Origin: Endotrypanum monterogeii
Taxonomy: Eukaryota; Euglenozoa; Kinetoplastea; Trypanosomatida; Trypanosomatidae
NCBI GenBank assembly: GCA_000333855.2
Contig: CM007316.1
Span: 754,385 to 806,764, forward strand
Length of the DNA stretch: 52,380 nucleotides
Direction: 5' to 3'
Shown: positions 9,527 through 19,601 of the stretch, piece after piece
Numbering within the stretch: the stretch's first letter is position 1
How the letters are laid out: every line of letters begins with the position of its first letter
Program-made: the position numbers and the translations under genes
The notes under the pieces: generated by a model
The model's input: only the letters and a program-made list of their open reading frames with translations
Databases searched by the model: none
Told to the model about the DNA's origin: nothing

Positions 9527-11881
9527 TCAGAAGTTCAGCCATTCTGGGCCGTCGTTATCATCGAGCCCACCGGCGGAAGACGCTGCCGCCTGCTCCGCTG
9601 TGTCGCAAGCTGTGTCGCTGAAGAGTGCGTGAGCCAATTCTGCTTCCTTGTGCGGAGGAGCGGTACTATTCGCGAGCACATGCTCAAAATGGGCATCCTG
9701 CTTGCCCTCCTCAATCATCAACTCACTGTCGCCAGCGAGATCCGATTTAGACGACGAACGCATATGTTGACTTTCCACCGATGCGACTTCCTCCACGTCT
9801 TGATCATCATCGGCACTCAGCCAGGCTGGCGGCTCATCCTGCACGGCTGAAGGTGCTTCGGTCGCGAAAAACGGTACTTCCTGAGACTCCTCTTTTAGAT
9901 GCACCGCAGGCGACGCACCTTTCCCTAGATGCTCGCTCTCAGCCGTACCGAGGTCACTGGATGGGTGCTGTGAGCGTCTCGATCCGTCACCGGCGGGTTC
10001 ATCGTTTGCATTCTCATTCATCCACGGCGCGGAATCCATTCTGTCGACGGTGCGTTCCGGCAGTGCCGTTTCCTGTACCTCGTGAAGTGCAAACGAGTGA
10101 GTTGGCTCCTGTTCGGCAACAGCTGCACCGCTGAACTCGTCTTGCCCCTGTGGGGGGTGAGCCACCGCGGAGGTCTTTGAGTGAGGTGATGGCTTTGCAG
10201 TCACCTCGTTTGGATGCGGACTTTCTGCAGCGTCCCTCGACGTTTTCCTTGGAGCATCCATCTTGTCAGCTTTGTCGGCGATGGCATTCAGCTCGTTACG
10301 CATCTCTGCGATGCGCATCTCAAGATACTGGCGCTCGGCATCTTCCCGTTGGGTGCTGGTGGGGCGTGTAGGGTGAGTGCGATTCGGGGATCGACGCTTC
10401 CTCGCATTCAGTCCGGAATCGTCGCTAGCCGATGCGTACAACCCCCTCAGATTCCGTAGTTCGGCGCGTAGTTTGTCAACACGATCTGTCTTGGCTTCAT
10501 TACTCAGGCGTAGCTCCTTCACCTCCCCCTGGTTGTCCTCTGCCGCCCACTCGCGCCGCTTTTCCAGTTCCGACTTAAGCTCCTCTACACGCCGCTTCGC
10601 GGCATCACGCATGCGCTGAGCATGATCTGCGTCACGCAGAGCATGCTCACGTCGCCGCTGCGTCAGCGCATTTTGGGAACGAATCTCTTCCTGAAGCATT
10701 CGATCACTGAGACCTCCTTGACACATTTTGTCATTTAGAAGAAGCAGTTTTTCGTTGCAGCGCACCTCCAGGTGTGCGTCGCGGTGGTCCTGTGTCAAAG
10801 TGGCGACGTCCTTCTTGGCGGCCTCGATAAGATCCTTGTACCGCATCGCCCTCCTATAGCGCGTCACCATCTCCCTCAGTTCGTCCCGACGATGAAGTAG
10901 ATCGCGCTGCTTCAACCTAAGAATCTGAAGCTTACGGTGCAGCATCAAAGACTCTTGTACAAGACGCGCAGCTGCGTCACGCTGACGCCCCGATGAGCCG
11001 CCCGTGGTGGACATCATCATGCCTTTGTGCGATGCGCATGGACCACCAGCAGTACGGTTTCCTTTCAAACTCGCGTTAAACTTGGCGTTCTGGGAAATAT
11101 TGTGTTTGTACAGGTCTCGACTGCGCTGAAAAAGCGCCTCCCGCATACGTGTATTCTCCTCCTCCATAGCGTGAAGCTCCTCGGCAGTTTCCGGGCACTT
11201 GGGACGTTGAGCGCGACCACGTCCTGTCATTGACACATTCGTGGAAACGCAGTCACGCTGAGAATAGCTGCGAGAACTAGGCTCGCGCGCAGGCGAGTCG
11301 TGTACGTCCCCGTGGTCAACAGAAATCAAGCCACCTCGAGAGCTTGGCTCGCTCACGCTTCCATCCGCTCGTCTCCGCAGGTTGTCACACACTTGGTCAG
11401 CAGATCGGTGAGACCGATCGTTCCTCCGTGAGGCGGAACCGGGGACGTACATGTGCGCAGTATCTGCGGCATCGTCCGTGTAGTGAGCTGAGTCACCGAT
11501 GCTGGAGTGGTGCGGAGACGAGAACGAAGATGATGCTTGTGAAGAGGGCGATGAAGCCGGTGAAAGCCCTTCGGCAGCGGCAGCCAGCTGCACTGGCGCT
11601 GGAGAGAACTTATCAGGCACAGAGGGCTTGCGGGGGCTGCGTGAGCTCACTGGGGATTCTGAGGATGACGACAACTCGCTGCTGTATGCAGTATCCGGTG
11701 TTTTCTCCACGGTGGCTGTGAATCCGTTGAAAGCGGGTGGATCCTCAATCCCCAGGGCTGCTTTTCCCTGCGCCACACGGTGCGCAGAGCTCGATTCGTT
11801 CTCCTCGAAGTCATCTTGAGAGAAGTCGTCGGAGTAGCATTCGCTGTTGTCAACACCGTTTGCTTCGAAGACAGTAGTCAT
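9527..11881 (-). CDS. Coiled-coil protein with acidic, Trp-dotted tail, 784 aa
   Basis: I cannot name a family with confidence. The N-terminus is acidic with the pattern YSDDFSQDDFEE (about residues 16-27), a type of motif seen in several ciliary and centrosomal proteins, followed by a long Ser-rich disordered part. A long coiled coil spans about residues 240-555, with heptad-rich stretches such as RRVEELKSELEKRREW. The C-terminal 200 residues are acidic and disordered. They carry three similar short motifs with a Trp after Pro or Pro-X: APWMNEN (W620), PAWLSAD (W687) and PEWLNF at the very C-terminus (W781). The start is the first ATG; the codon lies directly after an A run. A cytoskeletal or flagellar role is plausible but is inference from architecture only. 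Confidence 0.8.
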   Translation of the reverse strand: MTTVFEANGVDNSECYSDDFSQDDFEENESSSAHRVAQGKAALGIEDPPAFNGFTATVEKTPDTAYSSELSSSSESPVSSRSPRKPSVPDKFSPAPVQLAAAAEGLSPASSPSSQASSSFSSPHHSSIGDSAHYTDDAADTAHMYVPGSASRRNDRSHRSADQVCDNLRRRADGSVSEPSSRGGLISVDHGDVHDSPAREPSSRSYSQRDCVSTNVSMTGRGRAQRPKCPETAEELHAMEEENTRMREALFQRSRDLYKHNISQNAKFNASLKGNRTAGGPCASHKGMMMSTTGGSSGRQRDAAARLVQESLMLHRKLQILRLKQRDLLHRRDELREMVTRYRRAMRYKDLIEAAKKDVATLTQDHRDAHLEVRCNEKLLLLNDKMCQGGLSDRMLQEEIRSQNALTQRRREHALRDADHAQRMRDAAKRRVEELKSELEKRREWAAEDNQGEVKELRLSNEAKTDRVDKLRAELRNLRGLYASASDDSGLNARKRRSPNRTHPTRPTSTQREDAERQYLEMRIAEMRNELNAIADKADKMDAPRKTSRDAAESPHPNEVTAKPSPHSKTSAVAHPPQGQDEFSGAAVAEQEPTHSFALHEVQETALPERTVDRMDSAPWMNENANDEPAGDGSRRSQHPSSDLGTAESEHLGKGASPAVHLKEESQEVPFFATEAPSAVQDEPPAWLSADDDQDVEEVASVESQHMRSSSKSDLAGDSELMIEEGKQDAHFEHVLANSTAPPHKEAELAHALFSDTACDTAEQAAASSAGGLDDNDGPEWLNF

Positions 11882-11947
11882 TTTTTTTTCTTCGGAGCAA
11901 AAGTGCCTCGGGACAAGAATTGAAATTAGAGAACAATGTTTCCTTTT

Positions 11948-11953
<6 letters not shown>

Positions 11954-12004
<51 letters not shown>
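11954..12004. repeat. Composite (TA)n(GT)n microsatellite, left of the gap
   Basis: About 16 TA units pass directly into about 9 GT units. It is followed by TGTTCTCTAGTGTG-like sequence that recurs, altered, on the other side of the gap. Confidence 0.9.
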
Positions 12005-12099
12005 TGTTCTCTAGTGTGTCGGTACGAACGAACGTCGTACGGACGGTACTACGTAGAGACGACGAAAGAAAGGAAGGGACGGGGGAAGGGGGTAGGGGG

Positions 12100-12119
12100 N
12101 NNNNNNNNNNNNNNNNNNN
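12100..12119. other. Assembly gap (20 N)
   Basis: Twenty undetermined bases. A round number such as 20 usually marks a gap of unknown size between contigs. Flanking sequence is noisy and appears to be repeated on both sides. Confidence 0.98.
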
Positions 12120-12218
12120 AGTACTTTTTACTTTTTCGTTTACGTACGAAAGTAAGACGTCCGGACCGAACGAACGTAGTAATTAAGTAAGTAAGAATAG
12201 TTACTTTTACTTACTTAC

Positions 12219-12219
<1 letters not shown>

Positions 12220-12272
<53 letters not shown>
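12220..12272. repeat. Composite (TA)n(GT)n microsatellite, right of the gap
   Basis: About 16 TA units pass into about 10 GT units, followed by TTCTTCAGTGTG. The order and length match the array at 11954-12004, consistent with the two being one locus. Confidence 0.9.
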
Positions 12273-13712
12273 TCTTCAGTGTGCTCGGACAAACGCTCGG
12301 AGGGACTCTAGAGAGCAGAAAAGAAGAGGGGAAGGGAGGGGGGGTGCACAGTGAGAATGCGAATATAAATATATATGTATAACGTTGGGAAGCACCACCA
12401 CAAAGTAAAGAAAAATGTGAAAGAACCTGCGAGAACTGTATACACGGTTTTTTATATATCCTTTTTTTTTTCTAAGAATGTGCACACTAGCAGAGTTTTA
12501 ATGATAGGGATCACATCCATTCGTGGCGTCGCATGCATCGGACACAATAGCCGCGTATTTGTGATGAAGTTATCGTGCATAAACCGAAGGAAAAAAAAGA
12601 TTGCAGCGCAGAAGGTGGAGCATTAAAAAGGAGATTGAGCATAAGTAAGAAGAAAGTCGTTTATCCAAGGTAGGGATCGCTGCTGGCGCGAAAAGAATGA
12701 TCTGGTAGGAGTCAATCAGAGCACTCGAAGCGAACAGACGACCACCTGATCAGAATCTCGACTGGGGAGAAAAAGGTTTGGAGAAAGCAGACACACCAAA
12801 ACACACACATATGAAAGAGCTGCCCCACACCCACTGCGGGTTGGTCGCCGAACACACAAAATAATGCGTGTGGCTTCCCCGCATATCGCTCAGGTGTGTC
12901 CATGTCAACAAACCAATAGAGCAGCGAGCGCACTTCAAAAGATAGCGGAAATTATCACACATACACACACACAACAAAAAAAAAAATGGACCTCTTTCCC
13001 GTAACCAGTACCACTGTGCACAGGCTGCCTATTTTTTTTCTCCTTTCTTGTGTGTTTTTGTTTTTTTTTTGCCTACGTTTCGCCCTTTCATGGAGAACGC
13101 ACGTCTGTTCAATAGTCAGATAAGCGAACAATGGAATAAAGTTGTTCAGCATGCCGAGGCAATAGACCCGTCTATTTTACATATACCATCCCTTGCAAAC
13201 GAAAAAAACAGCAAGCACAGAGATAGTAAGCACTAACAACCCTCTACACAAACACACAAATAAATAGGCAGGCATCAAGACGTTCGGAAAGAGGTGAGAG
13301 ATACACCAGCGAGGCACGACACTGACGAAGGTGCTCACAGTGAGATGATGATGTTTCAAAAACGTATCTTTCTACCCACACGCAGAGAGAGACCGGTGCA
13401 CGGCGCGGGCGACTACTTGACAACCAAAAAAAAAAGTGACTTTACATGGCCGTTTTATACAGCGGCTCCTTTACAGCTCGCAATCCTTTGATGTGTCCTC
13501 AACATCGACCAAGTTCAGGATGCTGTTCCAGCGCTAGGAGGCAAAAACTCCCCCGCTCCAATGTGGGCTACACCGGAGTCAATGCTCTCTTCCCCCGGTA
13601 GGGGGAGAAAGATATCCGAAATGGGAAATGCAACGAACGCAAGTTGTCACCCTTGCCGTCGTTCGGTATCAAAGCAAAAAGATGACAGAAGGGGGGATCA
13701 GATGCCTCGAAA

Positions 13713-14687
13713 CTAATTGGCATCTAAAATACGACCGATTTCCGTCTTCTGTTCCGCTGTCAGAAAACTCGGAAACTTTGTCGTAAACTCAATGACAAGA
13801 TCACCGCGAGCTGTGTCACTACCGCCGCAAGATATTGGCAGACCCTCCCCAGGTATGCGCGTTCGGTAAGCAGGGTCCACGATTTCGTCGATGAGAATAG
13901 AAAGTTCACGACCCTCCATCGTGCACACTGTCACGGTAGTGCCACAGAGTGCGTCGCGCAGACATAAATTTACGGAGGTCACCAGGTCATCGCCTTCCCT
14001 ACGAAACCGTGGGTGGGGAATAAGGTTCACAATGACCACCACATCACCGCGCGCGTAGCCTGGAGCTGTGTTGCCCAGACTGTCGATAGTGAAACGATCA
14101 CCCGTCTTCGCACCCTTCTCTACCCGCACCTCGTAGGACTCTGAGGTGACCATTTCCGGAGTGCCGAGTGTAGGCACAGCCGCATGCGTTGCCGTCCAAG
14201 TGGCGCGGCGTGTAGCACCAAAAAAGACGTCTTCAAGCGTCACAGGTAGCAGTACGTCCACCGCCGGACACTTAGGTGGTTTGGGGGGCAAGCCAGCGAT
14301 AGTGCTAAAAAAGTTATGCTGGTTTCCTTTCACGCAGTCAATGTCCCCCATCACCTGAAAAGGATTATCGACACCGAAGAAGCGGGTAAAGACAGAGCTT
14401 GGATCGATGTGGTCCAGATCCACACCGCCGGGCACCCCTTGCTGACCGGTGCCACCGTGGCGAACGCCCTCTTCGCCGTAGATATCGTAGATGGCGCGCT
14501 TCTTGGGATCGGAAAGCACCGTATATGCTTGTGCTGCAGTCATGAAATTACGCTGCAGCGTTTCCTGATCAGCGCTGTCGGGGTGGCAGTGAGGGTGGTA
14601 GGCGAGTGCGTATCGACGATAGGCCTTGGCCACATCATCATCGCGTGCCTGCCGCTTTAGGCCCAAAAACTCGTAGTAGTCAATCAT
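13713..14687 (-). CDS. DNAJB13: DNAJB13-type HSP40 (radial spoke RSP16 homologue), 324 aa
   Basis: This is a type II J-domain protein with no zinc finger. The J domain covers residues 1-68 (DYYEFLGL to KKRAIYDIYGEEG). The substrate-binding domains follow, with LLPVTLEDVFFGATRR, HPRFRREGDDL and RIPGEGLPIS in the usual order. The sequence FTRFFGVDNPF between J domain and body, and the overall spacing, match DNAJB13, a component of the axonemal radial spoke, rather than cytosolic DNAJB1. The HPD triad needed to stimulate HSP70 is HPH here (residues 31-33). Vertebrate DNAJB13 also lacks the Asp, having HPL. A second HPD occurs four residues later (35-37) but is out of register. The start is the ATG at 14685-14687, at the usual place just before the J domain. 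Ten more codons upstream are open but begin only with TTG. Confidence 0.85.
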   Translation of the reverse strand: MIDYYEFLGLKRQARDDDVAKAYRRYALAYHPHCHPDSADQETLQRNFMTAAQAYTVLSDPKKRAIYDIYGEEGVRHGGTGQQGVPGGVDLDHIDPSSVFTRFFGVDNPFQVMGDIDCVKGNQHNFFSTIAGLPPKPPKCPAVDVLLPVTLEDVFFGATRRATWTATHAAVPTLGTPEMVTSESYEVRVEKGAKTGDRFTIDSLGNTAPGYARGDVVVIVNLIPHPRFRREGDDLVTSVNLCLRDALCGTTVTVCTMEGRELSILIDEIVDPAYRTRIPGEGLPISCGGSDTARGDLVIEFTTKFPSFLTAEQKTEIGRILDAN

Positions 14688-14796
14688 TGAGGCGCGCAGA
14701 GCTGTATATTTTCTCAACTATTACCGTTGTCGTCGAGAGTGTGTTTGTGTGTTTGTTTGTTTGCCTCCCTATGCTAATGTTGTCGACGGCACTTTA

Positions 14797-14810
14797 CTGG
14801 AAGGAAGCGG
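14797..14810 (-). promoter_or_regulatory. Possible spliced-leader acceptor for the DNAJB13 homologue
   Basis: The sense strand reads CGCTTCCTTCCAG with the AG at 14798-14797, about 110 nt upstream of the ATG. The tract is short, and other AG dinucleotides lie nearer the ATG, so the assignment is tentative. Confidence 0.3.
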
Positions 14811-15577
14811 TGAGGTACCTTTAATGCTCCTGTCCTAAATATATATATATTTTTTTGTTATTGCTGGTGTACCTTTGGAGCCTGCTTGGGGGTGAGGTGG
14901 GAAGAGGGTTTGCGGCCCTGATGGATACTTCGTCGACAGCGATAATGCGCAGCATCAAAGGTGCGTTGTATTCAATACGGAGGGATTGTGGGGGACGTGG
15001 GAGGGAGGGGAGAGAGAGAGAGAGATGAAGTCCAAACATACTGCAGAGTGGATGAGCGCATGGAAAGATGATGATGCCGATCAAGTATATCAATGTGCCC
15101 ATGTACAAGTAGGGGTCATTGAGCCCCCGGAGCAGACGGTGCTCACCCACGCAGAAAAGAGTACGAGAGCGGAAACGTTGAATCACAAACAACTGTCGAA
15201 AAAAAAAAAAGGCGCCGATGGAAGAGCATTGGCGGCCAAAATGAAGCCTCTCACGGTCTTTCTCCACGAGAGAGGGGAAAGGGAAAGGCTCAACAACCGT
15301 GTTTCTGTGCATGTATAATGAAGCTCGCTCTTCTGGGGCATTAGCGCTCTATTTCCTTTACCCTCTTCCCCTCCCTACTACTCGCTCAGCATGGCCCGGA
15401 GACAACAAAAGCAGGGAAAAAGAAACGCGGAAGGGTTGACCCTTTTCTGTCAGATTTACGCTATTAAAGATCTAAAATACAAAAAGATGCAAAGGTGGTG
15501 TTTATTTGATGCCACAAGAGCCACAGCCTAAGACGGCGTTCGTGTTTTATACGTTGACATACGCATGTGTGTGTTTA

Positions 15578-15584
<7 letters not shown>

Positions 15585-15615
<31 letters not shown>
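15585..15615. repeat. (GT)n microsatellite
   Basis: About 15 GT units on the plus strand, CA on the sense strand, followed within 15 bases by G runs. Confidence 0.9.
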
Positions 15616-15616
<1 letters not shown>

Positions 15617-15986
15617 TTTGGGGGCGAGGGGGGGGGGCGAGTGTTTAGACTCTCACATGTTGAGCAGCAAGTAGCCTGCAAGCAGGTAAAAGAGAAGGGA
15701 GAGAGAGAAGTCACACCGAGAACGAAAGGGGGAAGCAAGTGAAGATCAACACCAATGAGAAAGCGCAGTCCTGCCTCTGTGGCACGCACACATTCGTTGA
15801 AGAAACACAGAAAGACAGGCAGAAAAACAACACCTGCAATAGTCGGGGAGGCGCGTCAGAAAAACACGAAAGGGTTTTTCTAAGTGGATCGCCGGGTAAA
15901 TGAGGGCGGTGGTGGCTATGAGGCGCCAATAAGATGTTTCATACGCTTCAAGTCTGTTGCTCGTAATGATTTTTATTCTCGTACAC

Positions 15987-15994
<8 letters not shown>

Positions 15995-16023
<29 letters not shown>
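15995..16023. repeat. (TA)n microsatellite
   Basis: About 14 TA units in the intergenic region upstream of the DNAJB13 homologue. Confidence 0.9.
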
Positions 16024-16025
<2 letters not shown>

Positions 16026-16230
16026 TAGAGTCCAACCTTACCCCCTTCAACCCATTCCTACCGCACACCTGTGCGAGGTGCCCTAGATTGACAAAGACAA
16101 TACGTAAATCTCGACCTATTAATATTGCCTTTTTTTCTTTTTTTTTCTGTCAGCCGCCTTCAAAGGTGTTTCCCAGCTGTTCTCGTTACACTGAATCAAA
16201 CATGCCGCATCGTCTGCCACGGCCCGCTGC

Positions 16231-16319
16231 GGCGGGAAGAGAGGGCCGGGAGGGGGAAGGGCAGAGAAGAGGAGGGGGAGAAGAGGGGAGGGGAGGGAAG
16301 AAAGGAGAGGAGAGGAGGG
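16231..16319 (+). repeat. Polypurine tract of about 90 bases
   Basis: The plus strand is almost entirely A and G (GGGAGGGGAGGGAAG-like words) for nearly 90 bases, with only a few C interruptions. The sense strand is thus a long polypyrimidine tract. It could form triplex DNA or act in RNA processing; neither is shown. Confidence 0.7.
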
Positions 16320-17785
16320 CGGGAGCCAGCGGGCACGAAACAGCTGAAGAACTAACTTTCCTGCGGTGTGAGCTACTTGAAAATCATGTTAGGCGAGGTG
16401 ACGTTTCCTGTAAAGGAATTCGTTTCCAACAGTGTGTCATCACCAACGAGATGATTGCCAACATTCGCTGCCGCCAGCGACTCGGACATTCCCCGACTTG
16501 TGGATACGTTACGCTGCGACTACCAGAAGGGGCTCAACGTTGGCGAGTTGAGCGCAAGTCGTTTACATAACTCCACACTAGGATGGTTGAACCCCCTCCC
16601 CCATTTTTACACGCACACACATACACAGAGTGAAGAGTGCCCTCCGTCATCGAAATTTCTATCCACGAAAATGCCCACCTCAAATAGCTCCCAGCGTTCC
16701 CCTCTCCTCCTCCTCCCTTTCTATTTTTTTTTCCATATCTTTGTTGCAGCCTTCAGAACAAGGGTAGCACACTTGAACGTCGGGGACGTATATCACGCAA
16801 AACAATGCACTCTGCCACAGGCCTGCAGAGACAATCTTCTCGGGTTCGCTGGAAACCAATAGCGTAGACAGGTGGCATTCGACCGCAGAACAGCATGCAG
16901 ATACAAGACACCGAAACGCAGCGACGAAGCTACAGAAGAAACTGACGATAGATGGAAGAGCGAGTGAACAGTAAGACACAGTCACATGCACACATAAATA
17001 CCGTCAATGGCACTTAGATGAAGCTTAATAGAGCAAAAAAAAAAAAAAACGAGGACTCTTGTGTGTATTGAAAAGAAAAAAAGGGAATAACAACAGACAC
17101 TCGTGCCCCCCGTCTTAGTCCTCTTACTGAAGAACGAGGCCAACAAAAAGAGGGAAAAAGATAGCAAAATGGAAGAACGAACGTGTCGGTATTCACGCAG
17201 AAAAAAAAAATCAAGGAAACTTTCTTCTACAAGTGACCTCGTCACCCTCTTGTATCTGTGATGCTCGTCGAATGTGTTTTTTTTTAGTTTCTCTACGCAT
17301 TGTCCGCAGGATTTAGAAGACGGCGCATGAGCAAGGTGTGTGTGTTCGTGTGGAGGGAGGGGGGGTCACCTATTCTGCCCCATCGCCATCGCTCAAGGAA
17401 AAACGAGCAGAAAAGAGAAACACTATGGATCAAAGGGGAAAAAGAGCGAGACCAAAGATACGCAGAATCAAAGCAAACCAACAAATAAATCAAGACAGCC
17501 ACTGAAACTCACTTGGAGAAAAAAAAATATATCAATCATCAACATCATCACACAAACAACGCCAAGTAGAATAAGCCCCCAGAGTCAAACACAACCACGG
17601 GGACACACATCGCACCTTTTAACCCACAATAGTCTCCCTCCACAGATGTATGGGCAACTAAGACGCCGAGTGAAACGCTTCATCATCAGGCAGTGTGTGT
17701 GTGGCACCGCAGGAGCACTCTTCAGTTGATGACACTCATCCCATTACCTTTGTCCGCAATCACCTACGTACACTCGCCAAGTCCT

Positions 17786-18658
17786 TTAAGTGGAAGATAC
17801 AGAGCCATTAGAGTTTGAAGCCTGTGCCCTTCCCTGCTGAGCACGCAACTCAATCCTGTCTGGGTGGCTCTCACGTAACTCCGTGATTACATTCCATACG
17901 TGTTGCGACAACTCCTCAGCGGACTTGAAGTTTCTTGCATCGATGGGGCCCCCAAACGAAAAAAATGCATCCGCGGCGTCCATCAGCGCAGACCCACGTG
18001 GCCACAGCTTCTCCGTACCGCTCAGTGCCAGGGGCACAATTGTGGCCCCTTCGTCTACAGCAAGAGAGAAAAAGCCCAAGCGGAAAGGATTGAGCGGACC
18101 GTTGGGGTCGCAACTGCGAACGCCCTCTGGGAAAACACAGAGCATGCGGCCACGTCGCAGACGCTTGCGCGCCTCCTCCATCATTGGACCGACTGTGCCT
18201 TTCACTGTTGCAAAGCTTGTCTTCTTGTCGCGGAAGTGCACGGCGAGGTCTCCGGCGTTGTACATTGCCCATCCACCAAAGGGCACGCGAAACAGACTTG
18301 CCTTCGCGATCCACGTGCCATCACGGGGCAGCATGGATCGAATGGACACGAAGGGATCGGCACCGCTGAGGTGGTTCATCATTACGATGACCTTCTTGCT
18401 TTCTACTTCAGGGAACTCGTTGAGGACATGAATGCGCCAAAATGGGTTCAGCAGATCCATCCCAACAAAGCTAATCTTGCGAAAAATGTGCCCACATACG
18501 TCCTGTCGAAACTCCAAGGTGGTGTAGGGGAAAGATATAATTTTGAAGATAAATTGCACCAACCACCCCAGTATCCACTGCAGCGCCAGGGAGAAAATAA
18601 GGTATATTGTGCACAGGAGCCTCAGACCTTTGCTGGGACCACCGTGCTTCGCCGGCAT
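17786..18658 (-). CDS. 1-acyl-sn-glycerol-3-phosphate acyltransferase (PlsC family), 290 aa
   Basis: This enzyme family transfers an acyl chain from acyl-CoA to lysophosphatidic acid, giving phosphatidic acid in membrane lipid synthesis. A hydrophobic N-terminal stretch (residues 13-43) would anchor it in a membrane. The four family motifs are present in order: NHLSGAD with the catalytic His96 and Asp101 (HX4D), FRVPFGGW (123-130), FPEGVRS (176-182) and IVPLALSGTEKLWPRG (207-222). The spacing and length fit plastid- and bacterial-type LPAATs and the trypanosomatid enzymes. The exact acyl acceptor cannot be told from sequence. The start is the first ATG and gives a sensible N-terminal anchor. 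The reading frame on the opposite strand (17900-18664) is a shadow. Confidence 0.9.
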   Translation of the reverse strand: MPAKHGGPSKGLRLLCTIYLIFSLALQWILGWLVQFIFKIISFPYTTLEFRQDVCGHIFRKISFVGMDLLNPFWRIHVLNEFPEVESKKVIVMMNHLSGADPFVSIRSMLPRDGTWIAKASLFRVPFGGWAMYNAGDLAVHFRDKKTSFATVKGTVGPMMEEARKRLRRGRMLCVFPEGVRSCDPNGPLNPFRLGFFSLAVDEGATIVPLALSGTEKLWPRGSALMDAADAFFSFGGPIDARNFKSAEELSQHVWNVITELRESHPDRIELRAQQGRAQASNSNGSVSST

Positions 18659-18861
18659 GATTAAGTGAGAGTCTGAATGATCCTAAAGTTGAATCTAGTT
18701 TTTTTCTTTTTTCAAGTTGTTCCGGTTGTGTATTCGCAGAAGAAAAAAAAGACGCCACCGAATGAGGGATAGAGATTTGGAAGAGGAGAGCGAAAAAGGA
18801 AATCAACTGGAGAAGCATCAAGATGTACACAAAACAGCTGCAAGGACAAAACTTTGTCCAT

Positions 18862-18889
18862 TATATATATATATATATATATATATATT
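18862..18889. repeat. (AT)n microsatellite
   Basis: About 14 AT units, roughly 200 bases upstream of the acyltransferase start. Confidence 0.9.
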
Positions 18890-19537
18890 TGAGGAGCTGC
18901 AACATCCGAACGCATCCAAACACAGAGTGCACCTACATCACATTCGGGACAAAAAATCCCCTAGCACTTGCGGTGGTTATGTGATGATGCCCACCCAGCG
19001 GAGAAGGGTGGTCAAACTCACGCAGAGGGAGAAAACCTTTGAGCAACTAGGTGTTCCCCCCGTCAAACCCAATTACCCACCTTTCTATCGCGTATTTGAC
19101 TTGCACATCATAGCTTGTGGCCTGGTCTGCTGGAGATGCCCCAAAATATATATTTTTTCTCGAAACAGGAGCACACATGTACAGCAGCAACAGCTGATCC
19201 AAGTGGCTGGCCACTGCCTCTGTGACAAGTTCACCTCTCACCTTTCCTCTGAGATCACCAACTCGTAGATTCTTGAGGGTGGTTTAAACCCTTCCACCAG
19301 AAGGATAAAAAGCTGATTGAGATCAGTTATTCGTTTTCAGCAGTTTTGCCCGTCATATAAGGTAACAAAGATGTTCACTGCAGCGGGAGAAAAGGAGATT
19401 CTGAGGACGCACCGTATCACTAACCTCATTAGCCTTGAGTCGCATTGACATACCTTTCTATTATACGGAATCGAGGCCCTCTATCCAGCACAAGTGATAC
19501 AGGACCTGGCAGGCAAGATAGAGACCGCCTTGTTTCC

Positions 19538-19601
19538 GGAGAGAAAGGAGGGTAGGGAAGGGAAGGGAAGGGAAGGTGGAGAAGGAAAGGGGGAAGGAAA
19601 A
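19538..19601 (+). repeat. Polypurine tract with GGGAA repeats
   Basis: About 64 bases of A and G with only one T or two, including a GGGAA repeated four times. The sense strand is a polypyrimidine tract. It lies in the 3' flank of the 472-aa gene. Confidence 0.7.

Larger units (their letters stand above)
11882..13712. other. Intergenic region with scaffold gap and probable duplicated contig ends
   Basis: No gene is seen. A run of 20 N sits at 12100-12119. On each side is an (AT)n(GT)n array, and the sequence around each array resembles that on the other side of the gap with many small errors. The remainder (12280-13712) is A-rich intergenic sequence with no convincing frame. Confidence 0.6.
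14688..17785. other. Intergenic region, 3.1 kb, no gene recognised
   Basis: It holds a (GT)n array at 15585-15615, a (TA)n array at 15995-16023, a polypurine tract at 16231-16319 and several A runs. A 163-codon minus frame (14821-15312) and a plus frame (15884-16570) were considered and not accepted. It would contain the 5' region of the DNAJB13 homologue and the 3' UTR of the acyltransferase gene. Confidence 0.5.

Noticed and set aside
14688..14717. Ten-residue N-terminal extension of the DNAJB13 homologue
   Set aside because: It would start at TTG; the ATG at 14687 sits at the normal J-domain start.
14821..15312. 163-codon minus-strand frame with a hydrophobic stretch
   Set aside because: It starts with ATG but runs through a poly-T tract (Phe run) and pyrimidine-rich spacer. 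No family likeness; better explained as the 5' flank of the DNAJB13 homologue.
15884..16570. 228-codon plus-strand frame
   Set aside because: Its translation runs through a (TA)n array and a polypurine tract. The last 70 residues look somewhat protein-like but match nothing I know, and the strand is opposite to all genes.
17900..18664. 254-codon plus-strand frame
   Set aside because: It is the mirror of the acyltransferase gene, whose catalytic motifs are all intact.
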